Below, piece by piece: positions 6,540 to 15,830 of a stretch of DNA of 64,000 nt. This stretch comes from Pseudoduganella lurida. GTDB lineage: Bacteria; Pseudomonadota; Gammaproteobacteria; Burkholderiales; Burkholderiaceae_D. Both the position numbers and the translations under genes were made by a program. Within the stretch, counting starts at the first letter, position 1, and the number at the start of each line of letters is the position of its first letter. The DNA lies in contig NZ_VLLB01000007.1 of assembly GCF_007830455.1 (NCBI RefSeq), positions 62,001 through 126,000 of the forward strand. The letters are read 5' to 3'. Under the pieces are notes generated by a model. It had not been told where the DNA came from. It was given only the letters and a program-made list of their open reading frames with translations, and ran no database searches.

Positions 6540-8384
6540 ATGTCTCCTAGTTCCATCCCCGCCAGTTCCCATCCCGCCAGCCACGTGCAGGTCGTCACCG
6601 GCCGCCTGGCCGCCCTGCGCCAGGCGATGCGCCGCGCCGGCGTGGATGCCGTCCTCGTGCCGTCCTCCGATCCGCACATCTCCGAATACCTGCCGCCCCG
6701 CTGGCAGGGCCGCGAATGGCTGTCCGGCTTCACGGGCTCGGTCGGCACCTTCATCGCCACGCAGGACTTCGCCGGCGTGTGGACGGACGGCCGCTACTTC
6801 ACGCAGGCCGAGGCGGAACTGGCCGGCACCGGCATCGCGCTGATGAAGATCCCGTCCGGCGCCAGCACGCTGTACGTGGAATGGCTGGCCGCGCACCTGC
6901 AGCCGGGCCAGGTGCTGGCCGTGGATGGCAATGTGCTGGGCCTGGCGATCGCCCGGCTGCTGGCCGGCGCGCTGGATTCGAAAGGCGTGATGCTGCGCAC
7001 CGACCGCGACCTGCTGGACGATGTGTGGCAGGACCGTCCCGGCCTGCCCGCCGGCGCCGTGTTCGAACACGAAGCGCCGTATGCCGCCACGTCCCGTGCC
7101 GACAAGCTGGCCACGCTGCGGACCGCGCTGGCACGGCAGGGCGCCACGCACCACTTCGCCTCCACGCTGGACGATATCGCCTACCTGTTCAACCTGCGCG
7201 GCGCGGACGTGAACTTCAATCCGGTGTTCGTGTCGCATGCGCTGATCGGCCCGGACCGCGGCACGCTGTTCGTCGCAGATGACAAGGTTCCCGCCGCGCT
7301 GGCCACCCGGCTGGCCGCGGACGGCATCACGGTGGCGCCGTACGTGCGCGCCGCCGCGGCGCTCGCCGAGCTGCCGCCGGATACGGTGCTGCTGCTCGAT
7401 CCGCGCCGCGTCACGCATGGCACCCGGCAGGCCGTGCCAAGGCAGGTGAAGGTGGTCGAGGCGATCAACCCCACCACCTTCGCCAAGTCGCGCAAGACGG
7501 ACAGCGAAGCGGCCCACGTGCGCGCCACGATGGAACAGGATGGCGCGGCGCTGTGCGAATTCTTCGCCTGGCTGGAAGAGGCGCTGGAACACCGCCACGA
7601 TGTGCCGCTGAACGAGGTCGATATCGACCGCCATATCACGGCCGCACGCGCGCGCCGCCCCGGCTTCGTGAGCGCCAGCTTCGCCACGATCGCCGGCTAC
7701 CGCGCGAACGGCGCGATCATGCATTACCGCGCCAGCGAAGGCCAGTGCGCCACCATCGCAGGCGACGGCCTGCTGCTGATCGATTCGGGCGGCCAGTACG
7801 TGGGCGGCACGACGGACATCACGCGCGTGGTGCCCGTCGGCGCGATCAGTGACGAACACCGCCGCGACTTCACGCTGGTGCTGAAGGGGATGATGGCGCT
7901 GTCCGCCACGCGCTTCCCGCGCGGCACCCGCGCGCCGCTGCTCGATGCGATCGCCCGTGCGCCGATCTGGGCGGCCGGCGTGGACTTCGGCCACGGCACC
8001 GGCCACGGCGTGGGCTTCTTCCTGAACGTGCACGAAGGCCCGCATGCCATTTCTCCTGCACTGCCACCCGACCCGCACACGGCGATGGAACCGGGCATGA
8101 TCACGTCGATCGAGCCCGGCATCTACCGCCCCGGCCAGTGGGGCATCCGCATCGAGAACCTGGTATTGAACCGCGCGGACGGCACCACGGAATTCGGCGA
8201 ATTCCTGCGCTTCGAGACATTGACGCTGTGCCCCATCGATACCCGCTGCATCGACCGCGCGCTGCTGCGCGAGGACGAGCTGGGGTGGCTGAACGACTAC
8301 CATGCCACCGTGCGCGCGCGCCTGGCGCCGCACGTGAGCGGCGCCGCGCTGGCCTGGCTGAACACAAGGACCCAACCACTATGA
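6540..8384 (+). CDS. pepP: Xaa-Pro aminopeptidase (M24B)
   Basis: This 614-residue metallopeptidase removes the N-terminal residue before proline. It has two creatinase-like N-terminal domains and a C-terminal pita-bread catalytic domain. Metal ligands are visible in the order D (LLIDSGGQYVGG), D (TTDITR), H (GHGTGHGVGFF), E (ITSIEPGIY) and E (IRIENL). The 600-residue form with two N-domains is the aminopeptidase P1 type, common in Burkholderiales. The start at 6540 was preferred; an in-frame ATG ten codons upstream is possible. Its TGA overlaps the ATG of the next gene (ATGA), so the two are translationally coupled. Confidence 0.88.
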   Translation: MSPSSIPASSHPASHVQVVTGRLAALRQAMRRAGVDAVLVPSSDPHISEYLPPRWQGREWLSGFTGSVGTFIATQDFAGVWTDGRYFTQAEAELAGTGIALMKIPSGASTLYVEWLAAHLQPGQVLAVDGNVLGLAIARLLAGALDSKGVMLRTDRDLLDDVWQDRPGLPAGAVFEHEAPYAATSRADKLATLRTALARQGATHHFASTLDDIAYLFNLRGADVNFNPVFVSHALIGPDRGTLFVADDKVPAALATRLAADGITVAPYVRAAAALAELPPDTVLLLDPRRVTHGTRQAVPRQVKVVEAINPTTFAKSRKTDSEAAHVRATMEQDGAALCEFFAWLEEALEHRHDVPLNEVDIDRHITAARARRPGFVSASFATIAGYRANGAIMHYRASEGQCATIAGDGLLLIDSGGQYVGGTTDITRVVPVGAISDEHRRDFTLVLKGMMALSATRFPRGTRAPLLDAIARAPIWAAGVDFGHGTGHGVGFFLNVHEGPHAISPALPPDPHTAMEPGMITSIEPGIYRPGQWGIRIENLVLNRADGTTEFGEFLRFETLTLCPIDTRCIDRALLREDELGWLNDYHATVRARLAPHVSGAALAWLNTRTQPL

Positions 8385-8641
8385 GCCGATCCACCCGCGC
8401 ATCCAACGCCATCGACCGCCTGAAGGAACGCAGCGGCAATCCCGGCTATTCGATGACGATCACCGGCAGCGGCCACTTCTTCCTGACGGCGGGACCGGGC
8501 CAGCCGCCCCTGTGCCCGCCGATGGAGCTGGACGATTTCGTCGCCTTCGTCAAGGCGCAGGGACCGCAGACGCCGAAGCGCATCAGCAAGCTCGACGTGG
8601 CGTTCGAAAAACAGCTGGTCAAGAAGCCGCCGAAGGCCTGA
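8381..8641 (+). CDS. Conserved hypothetical protein, 86 aa
   Basis: A small hydrophilic protein without signal peptide or membrane segment. It contains a basic N-terminus, a central GYSMTITGSGHFFLT strand region and a Lys-rich C-terminus (QLVKKPPKA). I do not recognise the family. Its reality is supported by ATGA overlap with pepP upstream and by the TGATG junction with the MgtC-like gene downstream, both typical of coupled translation. Function unknown. Confidence 0.65.
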   Translation: MSRSTRASNAIDRLKERSGNPGYSMTITGSGHFFLTAGPGQPPLCPPMELDDFVAFVKAQGPQTPKRISKLDVAFEKQLVKKPPKA

Positions 8642-9420
8642 TGTCCGCCGCATTGTCCACGGCATTATCAGCCAGCATGCCGTTGCCCGAGCTGCTGGGC
8701 GCCTACTGGTCCTCCGGCGAGCTGGTGACGAACGGCGTCATCCTGCTCAACCTGCTGGGCGCGCTGCTGCTCGGCATGCTGGTGGGCTACGAGCGCTCGT
8801 ACCACGGGCGCGCCGCCGGCATGCGCACTTACGGCCTGGTGTGCATGGCATCGGCCGCGCTGACCGTGATCGGCGGCTATCCCGAGCACTGGTTCGGCGG
8901 CCACATGACGGGGCTGGTGGGCACCGATCCCACCCGCGTCATCCAGGGCATCGTCACCGGCATCGGCTTTCTCGGCGCCGGCGTGATCATGCGCGAAGGC
9001 TTCAACATCAGCGGGCTCACGACGGCCGCATCGATCTGGGCCTCGTCCGTGATCGGCATCCTGGTCGGCGTGGGCTTCTACATGGCGGCGATGGGCCTGG
9101 CGCTGCTGTCGGCCCTGGTGATGATCTACCTGTCGCGTGTCGAAGCCTGGCTGCCGTCGCGCCATGCGATCGCCATCACGCTGCGCTTTCGCGAGGGCTA
9201 CGAGCCGTCCGAGGAGGCGCTGCGCCGCATGGCGTTCGAGCGGGGCTACCAGATCGCCGGCGGCTCGCTGATGATCGGGCTGGACAAGGGCAGGCTGGAA
9301 TGGCGCTTCGTGGCGCTGGCACTGGGCAAGCGCAGCGGCACGCCGATGGCGCAGCTGGCGACGGAAATGGCGCATTTCGACGGCGTCGAAGGCTTCCAGA
9401 TCACGCATGCCCGCAACTGA
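8641..9420 (+). CDS. MgtC/SapB family membrane protein
   Basis: This 259-residue protein has an N-terminal membrane domain of about five segments (residues about 30-165) carrying the MgtC signature: LLGALLLGMLVGYER, GMRTYGLV, GIGFLGAGVIMR and GLTTAASIWASS. A soluble ACT-like C-terminal domain follows. MgtC-like proteins are linked to growth in low magnesium and to control of F-type ATP synthase in pathogens; most environmental homologues are uncharacterised. The ATG shares its A with the stop of the preceding 86-aa gene. Confidence 0.85.
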   Translation: MSAALSTALSASMPLPELLGAYWSSGELVTNGVILLNLLGALLLGMLVGYERSYHGRAAGMRTYGLVCMASAALTVIGGYPEHWFGGHMTGLVGTDPTRVIQGIVTGIGFLGAGVIMREGFNISGLTTAASIWASSVIGILVGVGFYMAAMGLALLSALVMIYLSRVEAWLPSRHAIAITLRFREGYEPSEEALRRMAFERGYQIAGGSLMIGLDKGRLEWRFVALALGKRSGTPMAQLATEMAHFDGVEGFQITHARN

Positions 9421-9449
9421 ACCATGCAGGAAATACCCAAAGGAAGATC

Positions 9450-10034
9450 ATGCTCGTGACCTCGCAAGACGTACTGGATTTCTGGTTCCTGCCGATCGGC
9501 GTGAAGGGGCACAACGCGCAGCGCCCCGAGTGGTTCCGCAAGGACGATGCGTTCGACCGCCAGATCTTCGGCCAGTTCGGCGATGCGGTCGAGGATGCGC
9601 TGGCCGGCGGCCTGCGCCACTGGGACGACGAAGGCACGCAGGGGGTGCTGGCGCGCATCCTGGTGCTGGACCAGTTTGCCCGCAATGTGTACCGCGGCAC
9701 GCCGAAGGCCTTTGCCGGCGATGTGCTGGCGCTGGAAGCGGCACTGGCCATCGACAACTCCGGCGCCAGCCAGACGCTGCCCGTGGTGCAGCGCGCCTTC
9801 TCGTACATGCCGTTCGAGCATTCGGAAAACCTGTCGATGCAGCAGCGCTCCGTGATCCTGTTCGACAAGCTGGCCGCGTCCAGCCCCGGCTTCGAGAGCA
9901 TGCTCGACTTCGCCAAGCGGCACCACGACGTGATCCGCAAGTTCGGCCGCTTCCCGCACCGGAACGCCATCCTGGGCCGCACCTCGACGCCGGAGGAGCT
10001 GGAGTTCCTGCAGCAGCCCGGCTCCGGTTTCTGA
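9450..10034 (+). CDS. DUF924 family protein
   Basis: This 194-residue soluble, mostly helical protein matches DUF924 (TPR-like fold). Typical stretches are VLDFWF near the N-terminus, QFGDAVEDALAG, ILVLDQFARNVYRGTPKAFAGD, YMPFEHSENL and KFGRFPHRNAILGR near the end. The start is supported by AGGAAG six nt upstream. No enzymatic function is established for the family. It is followed after 2 nt by the DUF2520 gene and likely shares its transcript. Confidence 0.85.
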   Translation: MLVTSQDVLDFWFLPIGVKGHNAQRPEWFRKDDAFDRQIFGQFGDAVEDALAGGLRHWDDEGTQGVLARILVLDQFARNVYRGTPKAFAGDVLALEAALAIDNSGASQTLPVVQRAFSYMPFEHSENLSMQQRSVILFDKLAASSPGFESMLDFAKRHHDVIRKFGRFPHRNAILGRTSTPEELEFLQQPGSGF

Positions 10035-10036
10035 CC

Positions 10037-10870
10037 ATGCCCGCCCCTGCCGTTGACCTTGCCATCGTCGGCGCCGGCCATGTGGCCCGTGCGCTGGGGC
10101 GCCTGTTCCACGCGTCCGGCACGTGCGAGGTGCGCGGCGTGCTGGCACGCTCGGCCGCCTCCGCCCAGGCCGGCGTGGACTTCATCGGCGCGGGGCTGGC
10201 CTGCGCCACGTATGACGAACTGCCGGTGGCGCAGCTCTACCTGCTGGCCGTGACGGACGACCAGATCGTGCCCGCCTGCGCGGCCCTGGCCGCCAGCCGC
10301 CCGCTGGCCGGTGCCGTGGTGGTCCACTGCAGCGGCGCGCTGGCATCCGGCGCGCTGGAGGCTGCCCGGCAGGCCGGCGCGCACGTGGCCAGTGCCCATC
10401 CGATCCGCAGCTTTGCCGATCCGGCGGCGGTGGCGGCCAGTTTCGCGGGCACGTTCTGCGGCATCGAAGGCGATGCCGGCGCGCTGGCCGTGGTGGTGCC
10501 GGCGCTGGAGGCGATCGGCGCCCGGCCCGTGGCGATCGACCCGGCGGCGAAGACCGTGTACCACGCGGCGGCCGTCTTCGCCAGCAACTACCTGGTGACG
10601 GTGCTGGATGCGGCATTGCGCGCCTATGTGGCGGCCGGCATCCCGGAAGACGTGGCCCGCGAACTGGCCCGGCCGCTGGCCCAGGAGTCGCTCGACAATG
10701 TCTTCCGCCTGGGCGCGGCGCCGGCCCTCTCGGGCCCCGTCGCGCGCGGCGATTTCGTGACCGTGCACCGGCAGCAGGAGGCCGTGGCCGGTTGGGATGC
10801 CGATACCGGCGCCCTGTATGCGGCGCTGGTGCCTCCTACTGCGGCGCTCGCCGCTCGGAAACGCTCCTGA
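10037..10870 (+). CDS. Rossmann-like/DUF2520 oxidoreductase-like protein
   Basis: This 277-residue protein has an N-terminal NAD(P)-binding Rossmann fold (IVGAGHVARALGRLF, residues about 9-23) and a helical C-terminal DUF2520 domain (from about 150), an arrangement similar to ProC and 6-phosphogluconate dehydrogenase. HCSGALASGAL and SAHPIRSFADP are characteristic of this family. The substrate is unknown. It follows the DUF924 gene by 2 nt. Confidence 0.85.
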   Translation: MPAPAVDLAIVGAGHVARALGRLFHASGTCEVRGVLARSAASAQAGVDFIGAGLACATYDELPVAQLYLLAVTDDQIVPACAALAASRPLAGAVVVHCSGALASGALEAARQAGAHVASAHPIRSFADPAAVAASFAGTFCGIEGDAGALAVVVPALEAIGARPVAIDPAAKTVYHAAAVFASNYLVTVLDAALRAYVAAGIPEDVARELARPLAQESLDNVFRLGAAPALSGPVARGDFVTVHRQQEAVAGWDADTGALYAALVPPTAALAARKRS

Positions 10871-11052
10871 TGCACTGTACCGACAGTCAATCTTGCAACG
10901 AAGGCTTCATTCATGAAGATATTCTGTCCTGAACGTTGTTATACGGCAAAAAAGCTTCCACGATGATCGACAAATGTGTCGCAAGGCAATAAGCTACCCT
11001 TTTACCATTCATCAGCGGCGCGATGCTGACCAGCGCCGGACAGGGGAACCAC

Positions 11053-11415
11053 ATGTTATTTCTGAAGTCCACGACCGTCACGAAAGCGCCGGGCATCTAC
11101 GAGGTCGATATCGCTGCCAAACCACCGGGCAAGACCTTCGGCGTCTACCTCGCCACCGACCCGGACAATCCGCCGTCGGACGTGCTGGCCGCCCTGGAAG
11201 CTGCCGGTTTCCAGCAGACGCACAGCTCGGGCTACACCCACAAGGACCGCGGCAAGGTGCTGGACCTGCATTTCCAGAAGGATGGCACGGACCTGTTCAA
11301 GGGCTGGAAAGTGGAAGAGAACGAAGCCAACATGGCGTTCATCAACAAGCTGTTCTCGGATCAGGGCATCACCATCACGCCGCGCGTGATGAGCCTGGCC
11401 GAAGCCTACGCATAA
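11053..11415 (+). CDS. Small hypothetical protein, 120 aa
   Basis: I do not recognise this family. The protein is soluble, alpha/beta, with a Lys-rich middle (HKDRGKVLDLHFQKDG) and a conserved-looking C-terminus (SDQGITITPRVMSLAEAYA). The ATG at 11053 is preferred because AGGGGA lies just upstream; an in-frame start ten codons earlier has none. The 180-bp leader is A/T-rich compared with its surroundings and may carry its promoter, but I could not fix boxes. Apparently monocistronic. Confidence 0.6.
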   Translation: MLFLKSTTVTKAPGIYEVDIAAKPPGKTFGVYLATDPDNPPSDVLAALEAAGFQQTHSSGYTHKDRGKVLDLHFQKDGTDLFKGWKVEENEANMAFINKLFSDQGITITPRVMSLAEAYA

Positions 11416-11515
11416 ATTTCAAGCCGTCGTTCACACAGGGCCCGCAGGCGCGAACCGATGTGTTCCGCCGCGGGCCTTGTCGCATCCGGGCCCGTCACGC
11501 GGCTATGATGTGGCG

Positions 11516-12112
11516 ATGGACCTGTTTTCCGCCGCTACCGACCTCCAGCCCATCCCGATCGGGGATGGCGACCTGTTCTTCCTCGCGCAACTGCCGCTGG
11601 CGCAGTCCAATGAGGCCATCCTTGCTGCCCTGCTGGACGATATCGCCTGGCGCGAGGAAACCATCGTCCTCTACGGCAAGCAGCACAAGCAGCCGCGCCT
11701 GTCCGCCTGGTATGGCGACGCGCGCTATACCTACTCCGGCCGCATGTTCCACCCCCTGCCGTTCACGCCCCTGCTCCGGGAGATCAAGGCTGCCGTCGAG
11801 GCGGCAACGGGCCGCACCTACAACAGCGTGCTGCTGAACCTCTACCGCAACGAGTGCGACAGCATGGGCTTCCACAGCGACGACGAACGGGAGCTGGGTC
11901 CCGAGCCGGCCATCGCCTCCCTTACGTTTGGCGCCACGCGCACCTTCGTGCTGAAACACAAGACGCTGCCCAAAACCGTGAAGCTCGACCTGACGGACGG
12001 CAGCCTGCTGCTGATGGCCGGCGCACTGCAGCGGCACTGGCGCCACGGCATCAACAAGGAAACCAGGCCGCGCGGCCTGCGCGTGAATCTGACGTTCCGA
12101 ACGATCTTCTGA
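11516..12112 (+). CDS. alkB: Alpha-ketoglutarate-dependent dioxygenase AlkB
   Basis: This 198-residue Fe(II)/2-oxoglutarate dioxygenase oxidatively removes alkyl lesions from nucleic acids. Iron ligands are H120 and D122 (FHSDDE) and H177 (HWRHGI). The 2-oxoglutarate-binding Arg pair lies in RVNLTFR at 189-195. A fold-typical NSVLLNLYRNECDSMG strand precedes the HxD motif. The start at 11516 begins right at the conserved MDLF segment; an upstream in-frame ATG 13 codons earlier is possible. A weak stem-loop terminator follows. Confidence 0.88.
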   Translation: MDLFSAATDLQPIPIGDGDLFFLAQLPLAQSNEAILAALLDDIAWREETIVLYGKQHKQPRLSAWYGDARYTYSGRMFHPLPFTPLLREIKAAVEAATGRTYNSVLLNLYRNECDSMGFHSDDERELGPEPAIASLTFGATRTFVLKHKTLPKTVKLDLTDGSLLLMAGALQRHWRHGINKETRPRGLRVNLTFRTIF

Positions 12113-12152
12113 GTTTCTTTTCCACGAAACCACTTTATTAGGGTTTCTTAAG

Positions 12153-12179
12153 GGAACGCCGCCAGTTTGGGGGCGTTCC
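12153..12179 (+). terminator. Possible intrinsic terminator after alkB
   Basis: GGAACGCC pairs with GGCGTTCC across an 11-nt loop, followed by a T/C-rich rather than pure T tract. It lies 40 nt after the alkB stop. Confidence 0.5.
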
Positions 12180-12332
12180 TTCACTTTCAATAGTGATTAC
12201 ATCTGCTCACAATTATTACGGTTCTATCCCTTTTGATAAGGGAACGTGGTGCTATCTTGGCTCTATCGCAGTTCCTACATTAATGAACAGCGATCCGACG
12301 CACCGAGAAACCCTTTGCTGAGAGATCACATC

Positions 12333-12917
12333 ATGAAAAAGACTATTTTCGCCCTTATCGCTTCCGTTGGTGTCATTGGCGCCGCTTCCGCACAAATTTC
12401 CGGCGGCACCCCGTATGTGGGGATCGGTGGCGTCGTGAGCGAACACCGCTACGAACTGAACAACGACTCCTCGGGTGGCGACACCAACAAGCACGAATAC
12501 GGCGGCAAGGTCTTCGCCGGCTACCAGATCACCCCGATGTACGGCGTGGAAATCGGCTACACCGACTTCGGTAAGTCCAGCTATGCGTACAACGTGAATG
12601 GCGCCGCCGGCCGTGCCGAAGCGGATGCCAAGTCCTATTACCTGGCTGCCAAGGCCGCCTACCCGATCGCCGAGAAGACCAACCTGACCGGCAAGCTGGG
12701 CGTTGCCCACAACAAGAACGACGTGTGGGCCACCGGCCTGGCGTCGAACTACAACGGCGATTCCAGCCGTAACGCGCTGTACGCGGCCGTTGGCGCCGAA
12801 TACGCCGTGAACGAGAAGGTCTCGCTGTCGCTGGAATACGAGCACTACGGCAAGAACGACATCGACCTGGGCCGCAGCAAGGGCGCCGTGTCGCTGGGCG
12901 CGCGCTACAACTTCTAA
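12333..12917 (+). CDS. Outer-membrane beta-barrel protein (OmpA-like porin family)
   Basis: This 194-residue protein has a clear signal peptide with Lys-Lys start and an ASA cleavage site before Q22. A small beta-barrel follows, with alternating aromatic strands (GGKVFAGYQITPMYGVEIGYTDFG, in part) and a terminal Phe (GARYNF), the signature used by the BAM complex. It resembles OmpA/OmpW-type eight-stranded barrels. Upstream (12227-12241) a small CCCTT/AAGGG inverted repeat sits in an A/T-rich promoter region. A strong bidirectional terminator lies at 13000-13029. Specific function unknown. Confidence 0.82.
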   Translation: MKKTIFALIASVGVIGAASAQISGGTPYVGIGGVVSEHRYELNNDSSGGDTNKHEYGGKVFAGYQITPMYGVEIGYTDFGKSSYAYNVNGAAGRAEADAKSYYLAAKAAYPIAEKTNLTGKLGVAHNKNDVWATGLASNYNGDSSRNALYAAVGAEYAVNEKVSLSLEYEHYGKNDIDLGRSKGAVSLGARYNF

Positions 12918-12999
12918 GCGCCGCCGCACCGATCGAGGCGGGTACGACAACGACGGGAGAAGCCGTTCCGCCAATGTCCTTGTGCCCGCCTCACCATGC

Positions 13000-13029
13000 A
13001 AAACGGGCCGCGATTTCGCGGCCCGTTTT
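13000..13029. terminator. Bidirectional terminator between the barrel gene and ettA
   Basis: A perfect stem ACGGGCCGCG/CGCGGCCCGT with loop ATTT is bordered by A-run and T-run, between two convergent genes. Confidence 0.85.
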
Positions 13030-13044
13030 CTATTGCTCTGACAC

Positions 13045-14712
13045 TTAAGCCGACAACGGCTTGTAGCGGATGCGCTTCGGCTTGGCACCTTCCTCGCCCA
13101 GGCGCTTCTTCTTGTCCGCTTCGTATTCCTGGTAGTTACCGTCGAAGAACGTCACCTGCGAATTGCCTTCGAAGGCCAGGATGTGCGTGGCGATGCGGTC
13201 CAGGAACCAGCGGTCGTGCGAGATCACCATCACGGAACCGGCGAACTCCAGCAGCGCATCTTCCAGCGCACGCAGCGTTTCCACGTCCAGGTCGTTCGAC
13301 GGTTCATCCAGCAGCAGCACGTTGCCGCCCTTGAGCAGCGTCTTGGCCAGGTGCAGGCGGCCCCGTTCACCGCCGGACAGGTTGCCGACCACCTTCTGTT
13401 GGTCGCCGCCCTTGAAGTTGAAGCGGCCCAGGTAGGCGCGCGACGGCATCTCGAAGCGGCCCACGCTCAGCATGTCCGCGCCGCCCGACACATCCTCGAA
13501 CACGGTCTTGTTGTTGGCCAGCTCGTCGCGGTTCTGGTCCACCAGCGACACGCGGGCCGTCTGGCCGATCACGACTTCGCCGCTGTCCGGCTGGTCGAGG
13601 CCGGCGATCATCTTGAACAGCGTCGATTTGCCGGCGCCGTTCGGGCCGATGATGCCGACGATGGCGCCCGGCGGCACGGTGAACGACAGATTGTCGATCA
13701 GGAGGCGGTCGCCGAAGGCCTTCGACACGTTCTTGAATTCGATCACGTCATTGCCCAGGCGTTCCGCGACGGGGATGAAGATCTCCTGCGTCTCGTTGCG
13801 CTTCTGGTACTCGTATTCGGACAGTTCGTTGAAGCGGGCCAGGCGGGCCTTCGACTTGGCCTGGCGCGCCTTCGGGTTCTGGCGCGACCATTCCAGTTCC
13901 GTCTTCAGTGCCTTCTGGCGAGCCGATTCGGTGGATTCTTCCTGCTTCAGGCGGGCCTGTTTCTGGTCCAGCCACGAGCTGTAGTTGCCCTTCCACGGGA
14001 TGCCATGGCCGCGGTCCAGTTCCAGGATCCATTCGGCGGCATTGTCGAGGAAGTAGCGGTCGTGGGTGATGCCGACCACGGTGCCGGGGAAGCGCAGCAG
14101 GAACTGCTCGAGCCATTCCACGGATTCGGCATCCAGGTGGTTGGTCGGTTCGTCGAGCAGCAGCATGTCGGGCTTCGACAGCAGCAGCTTGCACAGTGCC
14201 ACGCGGCGCTTTTCACCACCCGACAGCACGCCGATTTTCGCGTCCCATGGCGGCAGGCGCAGCGCGTCCGCGGCCATTTCCAGCTGCGTGTTCAGGTTGC
14301 CGCCGTCGGCGGAGGCGATGATCGCTTCCAGGCGCTGCTGCTCGGCGGCCAGCGCGTCGAAGTCGGCATCTTCCTCGGCATATGCGGCGTACACGGCGTC
14401 CAGCTTGGCTTGCGCCTCGGCCGCTTCGCCCAGGCCCGATTCCACTTCCTGGCGCACGGTCTTGTCCGGATCGAGCTGCGGTTCCTGCGGCAGGTAGCCG
14501 ATGTTCAGGCCCGGCATCGGCCGCGCTTCGCCCTGGATGTCGGTATCGATGCCGGCCATGATCTTCAGCAGGGTCGACTTGCCCGAGCCGTTCAGGCCCA
14601 GCACGCCGATCTTCGCGCCCGGGAAGAACGACAGCGAGATGTCCTTCAGGATCTGGCGCTTGGGCGGGACGATCTTGCCCACGCGGTTCATGGTGTAGAC
14701 GTAATTTGCCAT
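13045..14712 (-). CDS. ettA: Energy-dependent translational throttle protein EttA
   Basis: This 555-residue ABC-F ATPase binds the ribosomal E site and gates entry into elongation according to ATP/ADP ratio. Two ABC domains are visible: the first Walker A is GLNGSGKST (about 39-47), with signature LSGGEKRRVAL and Walker B LLLDEPTNHLD; the second is GPNGAGKST with LSGGERGRLHLA and LLLDEPSNDLD. The N-terminal NYVYTMNRVGK motif and length are diagnostic of EttA rather than Uup or YheS. A single gene on this strand; the reverse-strand gene rarD ends next to its promoter on the other side. Confidence 0.95.
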   Translation of the reverse strand: MANYVYTMNRVGKIVPPKRQILKDISLSFFPGAKIGVLGLNGSGKSTLLKIMAGIDTDIQGEARPMPGLNIGYLPQEPQLDPDKTVRQEVESGLGEAAEAQAKLDAVYAAYAEEDADFDALAAEQQRLEAIIASADGGNLNTQLEMAADALRLPPWDAKIGVLSGGEKRRVALCKLLLSKPDMLLLDEPTNHLDAESVEWLEQFLLRFPGTVVGITHDRYFLDNAAEWILELDRGHGIPWKGNYSSWLDQKQARLKQEESTESARQKALKTELEWSRQNPKARQAKSKARLARFNELSEYEYQKRNETQEIFIPVAERLGNDVIEFKNVSKAFGDRLLIDNLSFTVPPGAIVGIIGPNGAGKSTLFKMIAGLDQPDSGEVVIGQTARVSLVDQNRDELANNKTVFEDVSGGADMLSVGRFEMPSRAYLGRFNFKGGDQQKVVGNLSGGERGRLHLAKTLLKGGNVLLLDEPSNDLDVETLRALEDALLEFAGSVMVISHDRWFLDRIATHILAFEGNSQVTFFDGNYQEYEADKKKRLGEEGAKPKRIRYKPLSA

Positions 14713-14779
14713 TGAGAAATTCTTATAGAGGTGTTCGGAGAATACGGAAGGTCAACAAGGATACGCCAAACGCGCGGGA

Positions 14780-15664
14780 CTAGCCAGCAACGGCCGGCCG
14801 GCGCGCCGTCCAGAAGCCTTCCGCCACGTACAGCGCCAGCGCGCTCCAGATCAGGATGAAGCCCGCCAGCCGGGCGCTGGAGAAGGTCTCGTGGAAGAAC
14901 ACCAGGCCCAGCACCATCTGGATGGTTGGCGTGATGTACTGGAGCATGCCCAGCACCGACAGGGGGATCTTGCGCGCGCCGCTGGCGAACAGCAGCAGCG
15001 GAATCGCCGTGATCGGGCCGGCCGCGACGAGCAGCAGGCGCGTGGTGGCGGAAGGCGTCGTCAGGAAGGCGTTGGTGCCGTGCACCGTCAGCCAGATCAC
15101 GTAGCCGGCCGCCAGAGGAAACAGCAGCAGCGTCTCGAACGACAGGCCTTCCAGCGCCGCCAGCGCGGCCGTCTTGCGCAGCAGGCCGTATCCGCCGAAC
15201 GAGACGGCCAGCAGCAGCGCGATCCACGGCAGCTGGCCGGCCTGCCAGGTCAGCCAGGCCACGCCGGCCGCCGCCACGCCCAGGGCCAGCCACTGGCCGC
15301 CGCGCAGCCTTTCCTTCAGCAGCGCCAGGCCCAGCAGCACATTGATGAGCGGCGTGATGAAGTAGCCCAGGCTGGCGTCGATCACGTGGCCATTGTTGAC
15401 GGCCCAGATGTAGATACCCCAGTTGGCCGACAGTAGCAGCGCGCTGGCCGTGAACATTCCCACCACCTTCGGCTGGCGCAGCACGGCGGGCAGCCATTTC
15501 CACTGCTGGCGCACGGTCAGCACGATGCACAGGAAGAGCAGGGACCACACCATGCGGTGGGCCAGGATCTGCAGCGGCGGCACGTCGCCCAGCGCGTGGA
15601 AGTACAGGGGAAACAGGCCCCACAGCAGGAAGGCGAGGGTGGCGTTGAGGGTGCCGGGATTCAT
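14780..15664 (-). CDS. rarD: EamA-family transporter RarD
   Basis: This 294-residue membrane protein has about ten transmembrane segments in two EamA repeats. The N-terminal FLLWGLFPLYFHAL and the NWGIYIWAVNNGHVIDASLGYF segment are typical of RarD. RarD homologues are named for chloramphenicol resistance but most have unknown solute. The ATG at 15664 starts at the conserved NPGTLNA segment; the longer in-frame extension upstream lacks hydrophobic character. It is divergent from kup with about 166 bp between the starts. Confidence 0.85.
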   Translation of the reverse strand: MNPGTLNATLAFLLWGLFPLYFHALGDVPPLQILAHRMVWSLLFLCIVLTVRQQWKWLPAVLRQPKVVGMFTASALLLSANWGIYIWAVNNGHVIDASLGYFITPLINVLLGLALLKERLRGGQWLALGVAAAGVAWLTWQAGQLPWIALLLAVSFGGYGLLRKTAALAALEGLSFETLLLFPLAAGYVIWLTVHGTNAFLTTPSATTRLLLVAAGPITAIPLLLFASGARKIPLSVLGMLQYITPTIQMVLGLVFFHETFSSARLAGFILIWSALALYVAEGFWTARRPAVAG

Positions 15665-15830
15665 GCGGGAACAGCTCCGTGATGGTAACGGTGCCGCTGG
15701 CCCCGTGACGCGGGTGGAAAACCCGCCAGCATACAACATGCGGCCATCCTCCATGACAAGGTGTTTCGCTTGCAATTCATGGACACTTGCCATATTGTGC
15801 AATGCGCCAAAACTGACTTCAGGTGTAACT